Position numbers and translations under genes: made by a program. A stretch of DNA of 64,000 nt from Aphelocoma coerulescens (Eukaryota > Chordata > Aves > Passeriformes > Corvidae). Below the pieces are notes generated by a model that made no database searches, was not told the DNA's origin, and saw nothing but the letters and a program-made list of their open reading frames with translations. This document shows positions 47,750-58,500 of this stretch, one piece after another (position 1 is the first letter of the stretch; each line of letters starts with the position of its first letter). The stretch spans positions 57,508,109 to 57,572,108 of the forward strand of contig NW_027184085.1 of NCBI RefSeq assembly GCF_041296385.1, read 5' to 3'.

Positions 47750-48385
47750 TGTCTTGGGGTGACTTTATGATGTGTATCCCATATCGCTGCCCTATGCCCA
47801 GAAATTAATTCTTGTGCCTTTTTATGCCTCTAAACTGAGCCTGAGAGGGGGAAGGAAAAACTGAGCAAAACTTTTTCAAAGCAGTTTGCAGCTTGTTCAA
47901 GGTCACACAGAGACAGCAACTTTTTTTTCCCAGCTGCAGCAGGGAAGGGAGGAAGCACCCAGCTTGCTGTTCCCCAGTCAGTTTTTGGCCAGTTGTTCAG
48001 TTTCTTTTTCTCCGGAGAGAGACTGAGAGTCGAACTTTTTTTCCTTCCCTGGAATTTCGGATTTTCTCCCTTTTCTACTGGACTGCTTCAATATCTGAAC
48101 ACATTGGGAGGACTTTCCACCAGGTATAGAGGGCCTGGCCATGGGCCAAGCTGCAGCTCCAAGGAGACCAAAGGGAGGACTCGAACACTTTCCCAGGTTT
48201 TTCCTCCACAGCGAAAGCTTTTATTATTTAGCATTATTTTCCTTTTCCCGAGTGTTTGTTAAATAAATAGTTTTATCTCCTTCTCTTTCCTTCGAGGAAG
48301 ATTTATTTTTCCCAAACCTGGTGGAGGAGGGGTGGTGACCTGCCTTCTCTCAGAGGATGTATTTCTAAATTTGGCCAAACCGGAA
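47750..48385 (+). mobile_element. Solo LTR, ERVL-like, inserted at a CR1
   Basis: The block begins TGTCTTGGGGTGAC, carries a TTTTTATGCC TATA-like site near 47820 and an AAATAAATAG poly-A signal near 48264, and ends ...CCAAACCGGAA. CACAT is present immediately before (47745-47749) and after (48386-48390), a 5-bp target duplication as expected for ERVL. The alternative end GGAACA (48387) would restore the usual CA terminus but loses the exact duplication. Text blocks such as AAACTGAGCCTGAGAGGGGG and GTTCAAGGTCACACAGAGAC resemble a zebra-finch ERVL LTR from memory. No internal retroviral genes are present. Confidence 0.75.
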
Positions 48386-48390
48386 CACAT

Positions 48391-50700
48391 GTGAAAACTC
48401 AAGTCTTTCAGACTGATCATGTGAGGAGTAAATGGTTCTGTTGAGACAAGTATAGATAAAGAAAGGTTCATACAGGAAAGGTACCAGCTGTGTTGGGAAC
48501 CAACCTAGACTACCTCAATAACTCTGCAAGCTTTGTGCATGCTGGCATTATATCTGACATCCAAACTATGAAATTTATTATGGTTAACCATGATTGAGGA
48601 ATCAGCTAATTTTTAAAGAACTGTTGTATTAATGATAGGTTTTCAGTGAAGGGGTCCTGTCTTCCTAAAATTAGGGACAAAAATAATGGGATACAACAAA
48701 GCTAGGATTTCTAAATGACAGTTTTATTTTGGGAGATAAACATCAATTGGTGAACAAGAGAGCAGGCAGAAGGGTGGACCATGGTGCAAGAATATTGTTA
48801 CCCTGATGTGCAGCATTGTTAACTCTGGTAACTGCACAGGAATGAAGAATGAAGTCCTGTTTATTTACATTTGTTTTCTGCTTGAGAGACAGCCCAAGAA
48901 GTAAAATAAAATGAGAGCCTACTCAAATACCTGCTATGTTTCCCCTTAAATTGAATTTCTCATTTTATCAGGAAGCAATACTTGCACTGATGTTAGACAG
49001 GCAGCTAAAAGGTCAGCAAGTTCCCTTGGTTGCCTTTTGTCAAGGGTTTTTGACTTGTCTGTGAATAAAGATCTCCCAGGAGGAAGGCAGACCTGGATTT
49101 CCTGTCATCTTGAAGACAGCAATGAATTTGAAAATGTTACAAAAAGCATAAGGGACTTGAAGCACACCTTCAAATGCACTGCTGATGCCAATAGCTTCCC
49201 ATGTAAACATGCACACAGAGTTGTTTTGGATTTGTTCTGTCAACTTTTTGTGGTGAAACAAATTGTTATACAGCTGCTTACCTTGAATACTGAATGAATC
49301 TGATGGTTTTCCATTACTGCACTAAGCCTAATCGGAGCTACAATCTCTTTGGGTTAGCTGTGGTCCTAGCAGACTCCTAACAGCTGTGGCTGAACCACTT
49401 TTCTTTTTCCATCGTGCTCTCCTGTGACTTGCCTGGGTGTCTCATCCCATCCTGCTCGCTTACAGCTCTTGATACTCTAAAAGTGCTAAGGGTTGAGAAA
49501 GTCTTAACAGGTATCTGGGCAAAAAGAAAAAGCTTTCTCACTCATGAGGAGCATTAATCATTCCAGGGAACACAGAAGTTTCTCTCCAACAGTCAGAGCT
49601 AGAGCTACTGGTTTTTCTTATCATCTATGGGGACGGATTTCCTATTCTTGCAGTGTTAATAGGGGACAATTTCTCAGAATGTACTTCAGCTGTTAAAGCC
49701 TCCATTAGTATTTTTTGCTCACCTAGGTTAGTTAGTGAAACACAGTAATGTCTGTAAGCAATATATTTTAACTGCATACATATTGCGTATGGGAAAAAAA
49801 ACTCAATAGGGTGAATGAATCTGTATTTTTACATCCAGAGACCCAGCTTGTTTTTCAGTGTAACATCAGGCAGCTAACAGTGTAGAAAACTATTTACTTA
49901 GTTCAGAAATTCTGTGTGATACTAAATTTACAAGAAAACGAAAGCCCTCTGGAATCAGAAAGAGTCTACAGTGTTCCCAGGATGCTCAGGAATTTGCTGC
50001 ATGATGACTGCTGGTAAAATTTCCTTCTACTCATCTAGATATTCACAGATATATTCTTAATGAAAACAAATTAGTGCTTTGAGGTAATTGCTATCTTTCT
50101 GAGTTACTGATATATCCATTATAAGTTACTATGAAAATAAAAACAAGCAGAAATTAGAGGATTGTCCACAATTATAAATTACTCACTTCTTTGTCTATTT
50201 GAGATTCCCTTTTAATTTTTTTTCCCTTTGGAAAACTGTGTTTCAGGATAGATTCACAGGAAAAATAGGCTACCTTTTTTGGATAGTTTGGAAGATTTAT
50301 AGAAGAAAGAAAACTCTAATTTAGACAGGAATTTTTAAAGTTTATCTTAGCTGAGAATCTAATTATTAACATCATAAAAACTGTTCAATATAGTGGAGAA
50401 CTTGTTTTCTTTAACATTACTGTTCATTTACAGTGATTTCTGCTTGTAACAGTTCCAGGAAAGTCTAGTACACAGAAATGCTGAGACCATGGCAGAATGG
50501 GAAATAGAGAGGTTTGACACTTATTTTCATCTATTTTATAAACGCATAGGTCCATAGAGAAATGCATATTAAAGCAAACACTTTTCACAAAATTCTTAAT
50601 AGATTTGCAAAAAGTCTAGATCACGGATGCACAAGGTAATTCCATATTTTTATGAATTAAGATTACTTTTACAAGGGGCAAGCCTGGGTCTTCTGGAATA
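48391..50700. other. Intergenic, no gene seen
   Basis: Unique AT-rich DNA. The plus-strand ORF at 49037-49297 has a somewhat protein-like composition but no recognisable family, no splice-site support and a competing ORF on the other strand. No named repeat. Confidence 0.5.
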
Positions 50701-50702
50701 CG

Positions 50703-51169
50703 TGTTCCAGAGAACCTTCTTCTACCCCGGCGGATTGCATGTACTGTGAGATTATTCTACTACTGATAGGTATATTGTATATATATTTGCCTACAGATAT
50801 CTACCTGGTACTTATCTACAGTTATGGCGGTTTTATATCTTATGGGGAATTATGAGAGAGAATTAGGTTGTGAGCTGTAAAACCTGCCTGCAGAGGCACA
50901 TGGCAGAACAAAGAGGCTTGTCTCCACCGGACCCTGGGGGGAGGAAGTGTCACACGGCAGAGCCCTGCAGAGGGGAGCCTGCCGGGAGCTGAGCTGAAGG
51001 ACGAGTGAACATCCAGCGATCTTCCCAGCGAAGGAAGTGTGCTGCTGATGTGGCAACACGGGATAGGTCACGCCACATAAGGAAAGAAAAGAGTATAAAA
51101 CCAACTCACTCCTTTGAATAAACGATTCAGATTCCCTGCCAGTCTGTGTCTGAGATTCAGTCGCTGACA
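50703..51169 (+). mobile_element. Solo LTR, ERVK-like
   Basis: LTR signals in order on the plus strand: a CpG-containing U3, AGTATAAAACC (TATA) at about 51090, GAATAAACG (poly-A signal) at about 51115, and a short U5 ending AGTCGCTGACA at 51169. The 3' end is similar to GCTGACA at 32821. The left end is uncertain: either TGTTCCAG at 50703 or TGTGAG at 50746, the latter pairing better with ...CTGACA. TCTGGAA occurs on both sides (50692-50698 and 51173-51179) but not flush with the ends. No internal retroviral sequence is present. Confidence 0.65.
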
Positions 51170-51742
51170 ATATCTGGAACTTACTTTGCAGTCAGATACA
51201 GTTCTAAAAGTACAAAGAGGTTGGTAAAAAATAAATACAGCAGCAGACATTCAAACCAAGTAATTTTAAGTCCTCCAGATTTCTGATTCTTTTCTGAAAT
51301 TAAATGTTACTTGAAAGGACGTTCACTTAGTGCTCTTTGATTTGTATTGTCTGATAGGTTGCACAGGACTCTAATTCACAGAAGTTATGTCCTGCACTTA
51401 TTTTTAAGTTGTAAACGAAATGCAAAGCTCAACAGATGTTAATGGGACTCCCATAAGAGAAAAAAACCCAAGCAAAACTATGTAAAAGCCACAGAAGTAA
51501 TTTGGTTTAATTAAATGAGGCCAAACATTTTTATTTCCCTGATGGATGCATTAACTGAATCAATAGGAATGTAAACACACTAAGGACAGAAGAGTACAAA
51601 TCCAATCACAAAGTCTTTTCTTTTCAGTATTGTAATGAACAACTAAAAAACAGATCACCAGGTAGCACTTTCAATTAAAAATCCCAAAGACTTATTTCAT
51701 GTAGATCTACAAGGAAAGCAAGTGCTAAATAAATATCTGTTT
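51170..51742. other. Intergenic, nothing recognised
   Basis: AT-rich unique sequence between the LTR and the CR1 coding fragment. No gene or named repeat. Confidence 0.5.
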
Positions 51743-51946
51743 ACGAGTACAGGGGAAGGATCCCTGGCTGCACTGTTGCTGATACAAGTCAGGTTGCCAT
51801 TGGCCTTCTTGGCAACCTGGGCACACTCTGGCTCATGTTCAGCTGCTGTCAACCCCCAGGTTCTTTTCATCTGGGCAGCTTTACAGACTCCCTGCCCCAG
51901 CCCGTGGAGCTGCCTGGGGCTGTTGTAACTGAAGTGGAGGAACAGG
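51743..51946 (-). mobile_element. CR1 LINE ORF2 fragment (reverse transcriptase C-terminal side)
   Basis: On the minus strand the sequence encodes recognisable CR1 ORF2 words: FSYNSPRQLHGLGQG, a KAAQMKRTWG segment, ECAQVAKKANGNLTCI and SNSAAR. In CR1 these lie downstream of the polymerase core, before the 3' UTR. The usual 'LGVL.D..L' part is partly deleted, and the copy stops after about 200 bp with no 3' tail. It is a dead internal fragment. The 133-codon ORF at 51697-52098 is largely this relic. Confidence 0.8.
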
Positions 51947-52624
51947 CCTTCTCTCCCCGAGAGGCACTGCAATGAGAAGCCCTCACTGACCCATCTCCTG
52001 TCAGCCACTGTGAAAACAAACACAACCTGGGATGAGAGAATGTTCTTCCTATCTAACTCACACGACAGTTTTGGCTGTCCCACAGGTAAAACTGCCACCC
52101 ACCTTCCTCAGAGCAGGCTGGGTACCTACACTTTGAAAAGAATGAGCACAATATTTTAATAGTTTTATAGCTGCTTCCAGTACCCTAAAAGAGAGTCTAG
52201 TCATCAATCTGGAGACATGAACAGAAAAACTAAGGCACGGCAACTCCCTGTAACGAAGGAAGAATACTACATGTTTTCTTGGAGGCAGAACAAAACCATA
52301 ATCTTATCCAGTGCTTATATCAGTTGTGTTTACATGGACACCATGAAATAAGATCCTAAAAATCATCCTGGCAGTTTTGTAAACAAATAAACTATAAGAT
52401 TTTATCTGTTGTATAATTTTATCTGCTCAGGTGATAGATTTATTGTGTTAATACAAAACATGACTTTAAAAAATTGTGATTGCTTGTAATCTAGCCAGTC
52501 TTGATTGTATCAGCATTTTGCTCTAAGGCAAAAATGTGACTCTGAAAAATATCCTGATCTTGTGCAATCTGGAACTTACATAGAAGAGATGTTATCAGAA
52601 TGTATCCAAACATTAGTTACAATT

Positions 52625-52625
<1 letters not shown>
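51947..52625. other. Intergenic, nothing recognised
   Basis: Unique sequence between the CR1 fragment and the A39 run. A CACAG|GTAAAA splice-like site lies near 52085 on the plus strand without a supported exon. No poly-A signal stands just upstream of the A39 run. Confidence 0.5.

Positions 52626-52664
<39 letters not shown>
52626..52664. repeat. A39 homopolymer followed by purine tract
   Basis: Thirty-nine uninterrupted A residues, followed by a GA/GGGA-rich purine stretch to about 52700. No retrocopied gene is recognisable upstream and no AATAAA lies at the usual distance, so a processed-gene origin is not supported. Confidence 0.9.
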
Positions 52665-52668
<4 letters not shown>

Positions 52669-52700
52669 GAGAGAGGGGAAGGCGGGGGAAGAGAGAGAAT

Positions 52701-53761
52701 GAAAGATCTGTATGACAACACTAAACTGTGTTTATCTTCTTCAAGGCATGGACTCTAGACCATTGCCTGGCTTATGGGCTTAAAGAATATTACCCAACAT
52801 GAGATTGTGTTCTCTGCTGTGACTGAAAAATATGGTACTCAAGCAGGTTTCCAACAGCCTGCTCTTCCCCCTATCTCAGCTCTTTTTGTGTGAAAACAAT
52901 CTAAGTAATATATTAACTAAAAAATATTTACAGCCTTTGTATTAAACATATCTGTAACTCCACTCACTTCAGTATAGAGACTCAGTTTAATTTGGTGTAA
53001 GGTAACTCTGAAACTTGCTTCTTAGGTTAGAACAAAGGTCAAAAGGGAAGCCTAATGGAGCACCTATCACTAGAAATGTTCAGCAGTTCCATAGGAAAAT
53101 ACCAAATATTTAATAGTATTAAATCCTGGTAGGTAAGTGAAGACAGAATTTTAAATATATCCAGACTACATAGTGTTAAAAAAATGATGATCAGTATATT
53201 TGTAAAACCTTTTTAAAATAATCTTTATCTAGAAACTATCCTACAGCTCTTTATATCTGATAAGTGTCATATGTTAGCCCATGGTGTTATTACCCCTGGT
53301 GTTACTTAGAAATCAAGAATGGGTAAATAAGCTTTTAACCCACGCTAATATTTTTATTTTAGTTTAAAAAATTGAGATTATGCAAACACAAGGAACTTAA
53401 AAAAAGCAGAAGGGGAACTTGGACAAAATGTTGGAGGGAACCATCTGTTTCACCAACAGATCTCTGAATTCTTTACATGCAAAGTCCAAACACCAACAGC
53501 TTTGTTCACTGTGGTTGTCTAGCTGAGTCTGAGCACAAACCCATAGTACTGGTTTGTAAAAAAGCATCAAATTGCTCCAGTGACAGTATCTTGTGTGAAT
53601 GCATATACTGTAGAGCACTCACACAAAGCTGCCAAGTCTTCACTATAACTTGACAGAATTCTTAGTCCCCTGAAAGGTGTTTACTCTCTGTAAATTTTTA
53701 GTTTGTGGTACCTACTTTAAACACATTATTAATATTACCTAAATATCTATTACAAATAGTT
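52701..53761. other. Intergenic, no gene seen
   Basis: Unique AT-rich sequence. No gene or named repeat. Confidence 0.5.
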
Positions 53762-54076
53762 TAAAGGTGGGTTTCAAGAGGATGGGTCCAGACTGTTCCC
53801 TCTGGTGCCCAGTGACAGTACAAGGGTCAACAGGCACAAACTACAATAAAGGAAGTTTCATCTGAATATAGGGTTAAACTTCTTTACTGTGAGTGTGGGA
53901 GAGCACTGAAACAGGCTGCGAGGAGAGGTGTTGGAATCTCCTTCTCTGGAGATTTTCAAAAGCCATCTGGGCACAATCCTGTGCTATCTGCTCTAGGTGA
54001 ACCTGCTTCAGCAGGTGAATTGGACAAGATGATCTCTAAAGCTACCTTCCATCCAAACCATTCTGTGATTCTGTGA
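53762..54076 (+). mobile_element. CR1 LINE 3' end, plus orientation
   Basis: The copy runs from CAAGAGGATGGGTCCAGACT through TGCCCAGTGACAGTACAAGG, ACTGTGAGTGTGGGAGAGCA, GGAATCTCCTTCTCTGGAGA and GGACAAGATGATCTCTAAAG to CCATCCAAACCATTCTGTGA and the terminal octamer TTCTGTGA. The intact 3' terminus and good block conservation make it one of the younger CR1 copies here. It is the only plus-oriented young copy. Confidence 0.92.
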
Positions 54077-54942
54077 AATTAGAAGAAGCACAGAGTAGTT
54101 TTTGAGCCGTTGTTGAACATTCCCCAAGGAGGCAGCTGCAGAAAGTGGTCTGGCTGGTTGGTGTAGCCCCTTGCTCATAGCCCTGTACTCTGGCATGCTT
54201 GGAGCTTATTTGCCCTCTAGGGAGTTGTTTGATCAGATATGTTTTTTCTCAGTCTGTTTTTGTATTCTGCTCACAATGCTGCTGCCAGAGGACTGCAAGC
54301 ATCACCACCTTCAGCAGGCAACAAAGTGGGGAGGATCATGAAAATGTGTTCATGTTTATAGGCAGAGAGACAGTATTCCCTGGGCTTTCTTCTGGGCTTG
54401 GCCTTTGTCTACTGCATCAGTGAGTGAACACACCCTTCCCTTACCTGCAAGGAAAAACAAGCTGTTGTAGTCTTTTGTCAACTGCTTCCAACAGCTCCAG
54501 TTTTCCTCCTGACCTGTTTGGAGCAGCAAGGTCATCAGTCCTCATACTAGCATGTGAGAATACATTGCTGGTTTGCAATTCACAGGCTTGATGTCATGCA
54601 GGTACAGGAGCAAGGAACCCTGCATGCATGGTCTCTAAAGAGTGCACCAGAGGTACGGATAGGATGCTAGTGTCTGTTTGCTCTCCTGTGGGCCATACTC
54701 AGCCATAAATGATGCCGTGTGAGTGTTTTCAGACCACAGTAGATGCTGGCTGGTATGTGACCATACTCAGTGGCAGGCAGTGTGGGCAGCTGCATGACAG
54801 CAGTGTGTCCCACAGTCCTAGCTGGGCTAAACTCATTGTGACCTCTTTGTAACAGCCCAGGAGCCCTGGAATTCAGCGGAGTGGTGACAGCTGTGTGTGG
54901 CAATACCTCTGTGTACCCCCTGGTTTGAAAGTCCGTCACAAG
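54077..54942. other. Intergenic, nothing recognised
   Basis: About 870 bases of moderately GC-rich unique sequence between CR1 and LTR relics. Short ORFs only. Confidence 0.5.
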
Positions 54943-55090
54943 TGTTGTGGTTTAACCCAGCAGGCAGCTTAGCACTACAGAGCTGTTCACTCACTGCCCC
55001 CTAGAGGGGTGGGAAAAGGTAAAACTCGTGAGTTGAGATGAAGACAGTGTAATAGGACAGAAAAGGAAAGTAATAATTAAAATAATTACA
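54943..55090 (-). mobile_element. ERVL-type LTR end fragment
   Basis: The plus strand reads TGTTGTGGTTTAACCCAGCA, then GGCAGCTTAGCACTACAGAG, a CTCACTGCCCCC block, AAAACTCGTGAGTTGAGATG and AAGACAGTGTAATAGGACAG. On the minus strand this ends ...GGGTTAAACCACAACA, the usual 3' end of a common avian ERVL-class LTR. It is truncated at its other end, against A-rich sequence and the CR1 at 55102. Confidence 0.65.
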
Positions 55091-55101
55091 AAACAAAATA
55101 A

Positions 55102-55552
55102 AATCACAGAATCACAGAATGTTCTGAGTTAGAAGGGCCCCACAAGAATCATCAAAGTACAACTCCTAGGCCTACACAGGACAGTCCTGAAAATCACACC
55201 ATGTGCCTGAGAGCATTGTCCAAAAGCTTCCTGAACTCTGTCAGGCTGATGCTCTGACCACTTCCCTGGAGAGCATGTTCAGTGCCCAGCTACCCTCTGG
55301 GTGAAGAATCTTTTCCTGATATCCAGCCTAAACCTCTCCTGACACAGCTTCAGGCCACTCTCTTGAGTTCTATCACTGGTCACCACAGAGAAGAGACCAG
55401 TGTCTGGCCCTCCTCTTGCCCTCACAAGGAAGTTGTAACTGCAGTGAGGTCTTGCCTCAGTTTCCTGTTCTCCAGGCTGAACAGACCAAGTGACCTCAGC
55501 CACTCCTTGAATGACTTCTCCCTCCAGGCCCTTCACGATGATTTTCATTAAC
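55102..55552 (-). mobile_element. CR1 LINE 3' end (CR1-X-like)
   Basis: The plus strand starts ATCACAGAATCACAGAATGT, TCTGAGTTAGAAGGGCCCCA and CAAGAATCATCAAAGTACAA. It then has CTCCTAGGCCTACACAGGAC, CTCTGGGTGAAGAATCTTTT, CCAGCCTAAACCTCTCCTGA and CTCCAGGCTGAACAGACCAA. The TTCTGAGTT...CCACAAG...ATCATC tail is the same as the tail of the SINE at 9211-9353, so this copy represents the LINE family whose machinery that SINE borrows. The 89- and 111-codon ORFs across it are repeat shadows. Confidence 0.9.
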
Positions 55553-58500
55553 AAAACAAGTGAAAGGAAAGGCAGAAACATTTTTGGATTGCATTCAATT
55601 GCTGACTCAGTCAATGAAATAATTTTTTTTTTCTGTTTTTTTACAAATAGAGGGTGGGATTATCCACTCAAAGGGGAATTATAGGATCAATTTTTCTTTT
55701 TTGCTATTTATGAGAGCAACAAAAATCTAAATCACTGTTTTGTATGACAACTGAAATATTTGACATGTCCTGTTTTCTAAGTTTGTAGATCATTTTTTCT
55801 GCAAGTGTTTTCCACAACGCTATCTCCTATTTGGTTTTGTCTTATTTTTTGGTCATTTTTTCCCCTCCACATTCTCTCTTCCAATGTCACTGTGTATGGA
55901 AGACACAAGGCTTTCAGAGATCTTAGTGCTATCCTAGTCCTTTGTCCTCTCATGTGGAAGGCAGGCTGATTGTGCAAACAGTGCAGTGAAGCAGAAACAT
56001 TTAGCTGGAATTAATTGTGCAAACAATGGTATCAAATGCAAAGAGAGATAAGAACAGAAATCAAATGCAAACAGATTGCATGAGCAAACTGGAAAAGTAA
56101 ATTAAGTCAATAGTACAAATGAAAAGAAGGTAGTATAAATTTTAAAAGCACAAACATTAAAGGGAAATAACATCATCAAAGGTGCATAAAAATGTTGAAA
56201 AAAAGTAATAAACACAAATAAAGTAAAAAATAAGCAACTGTGTCTAGGCAGGGATAATTCCTATAGTGTGAATACTCTGCCCTGTTGCGAAAGCACAGGT
56301 GAGAACATTCATGGTACCATAAAAGGAAGATAAAACTTAAGAAATAAACTGAAGGGTGAAAATGATAAAAAGTTGTGTCAGCACTTGAAATAATGACCAC
56401 CAGTGCACATGGCAACAGCCCCTGAAACTGCTTCTGTGGAAAACTACTGCTCCAGTAAGAGCAGAGAGGTCTCAGAGCAAGGTACAAGGTCTGGAGGGTG
56501 GCATGCAGGCCGTGTGGCTGGAAGGTGGCTGCTACAGCCTCCACAGCAGGCAGAGTCTCAAATGACCTCTTGCTCAGGCTGCTCTGGCTGCTGGGATGTG
56601 ACAAAGGGTGGGAGATGTGCAGGTGTTACTTCTACGCAGAGAACAGGCAGGTGCTGGAGCTGAGTCCCTAAATGAAGTCAGCTAACCTGGATAGCCATCT
56701 GGAGGGGACATTCTTGCAACAGAGCAGGCATACAGCTAGTGAAATAGAGGAAGGAGAGTTGGCTAGGTGTCATATTGCTGTCATGATCCATCTCTTCAAT
56801 GCAAGAACACCCTGGAGATGCTGGGAGAATTTTTGACTAGCATCAAAACACCAGTGTTTTTCTGCAGTGCTCTCCAGTGCCTGGCATTTTTGTTCCTCCT
56901 TCCTTACAACCATCTTCTTCAACAGACCAGGAGAGCATCTGTTGTCCCACCTTGTCCTCTGTTGAAGCACCTGCCTTACTCAGTTCTAGTTTGCACTGGC
57001 TTACTCTCAACTTGTGGCCCAAACAGATCTGCTGGATAGACAGAAGCCCACCCCAGCTTCTGCCCTGGGCACTTCTGGTCCTTCCCTCCTCTTCCATTGC
57101 TGGGCTGCAGCACGCTGTTGTACAATACTTCTTTAGTTCCAACCTCTACACATTCAAATCTTCAGTCACAGGGAAATCAATTATATTATGTCGCTAAATG
57201 GAATTACATAAATTATCATCATGTAGCTTCTGAATTGGAATTTATTTGGAAATAATTTGCCCCAAACAAAAAGACATTGTTACAGGTCATGGCAGAGTGA
57301 CATCTTTCCCCTGGCTTCAAATGCTGATATGGAGCAGAGGTAAATACTGGATAAATTCACACAAGTGATGACTATAGAAGTGAGCAAATTCTGTTGTCTA
57401 AATTTGGAGAGTAGAAACTCTGTATACTTGTTTATATCTTTGATGCCACAGTAAGGAAGCCACAAAACACTGGCTAAATATTAGGAAACCTGTGCTTACT
57501 TGCTCTTCTTTCCTTTCTTTCCTGCCCAAGAACAGATTGACAACATTGTGTACTGTATTTTTTCTGTACTTTATTTGTAATTCTAGCTAAGATTTTAAAA
57601 ATGCAGAAGAACTTAGCTACTTGGAAACAACCAAGTATTTTTACTTCTAAGGAAAAAAAAGTCATTTTTTGTTGGAATGAAAGGTGAAGATTTAAGTCTC
57701 TACTCCATATCCTTGTCAAGAATTTGTATCCAGTCATTAGATTTAGTTCTTTGTAACACTAGTTACTCATCTCAGTTTATTCAGTTTTATGACTACTATA
57801 ATTTAGCCATAACAAGATACAAACCACAGATGGAATAACCTGTCTAAACAAAATATATTGATATTTGTACTATGTTACAAAAAGTCCTTCTAATATAAAT
57901 GCCTTGTTATTTCCACTCTGCTGTGTTTGATTTTCAGTGTTAAATTGTTTCTATGATTCATTAATACCATGTCCAAAATATATTCCAGCTAAAATATTTA
58001 GGTACACTTCCATGATATATGTTAGTTTATACAGCCATATCTTGAACACAGGCATAGTAACCACTTAGTCTTGAGGAGTGTAAAGATCCAAGAGAAATTA
58101 CCTACCATACCTGTAATTGGAGTTCTCTTAAAGGTCGTAACCCTCTATAGATCCACACTTACCCTCCTTCCTCCTCTTGGGATTTGGAATACATTAGGCT
58201 TAGGATGGATTGTTTAGTTCTCTTTAGACCATAAAGAAACTGATGAAGAATAAGTCACATGGTGCTCCCTGTAAGGCTTGTGTATAACTGAGCATGTATA
58301 AGTCAGTCTGACAGATGGCTAGAAATAAGCTTTCCAGTAACATGACTCAAATATTGCGCTTAAAGTAATCATGATCTTCAAGCTATTTCAGTTTCATAAA
58401 AGTAATTAAATTTCCTTCTACTGTTAGAGCATCTGCAAAGTCTCTTAAGAATATGAGAGTTGGTTTGGCTAATAAACAATACCACTGTTTTATCAAACTT

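Noticed and set aside
32415..51169. Complete endogenous retroviruses between LTRs
   Set aside because: No gag, pol or env sequence was recognised between any pair of LTRs, and the LTRs are of different families, so they are solo copies and not proviral ends.
51697..52098. 133-codon minus-strand ORF as a host gene
   Set aside because: Its middle encodes CR1 ORF2 words. It is a LINE relic with random extensions.
55279..55614. 111-codon minus-strand ORF
   Set aside because: Lies in the 3' untranslated part of a CR1 copy.
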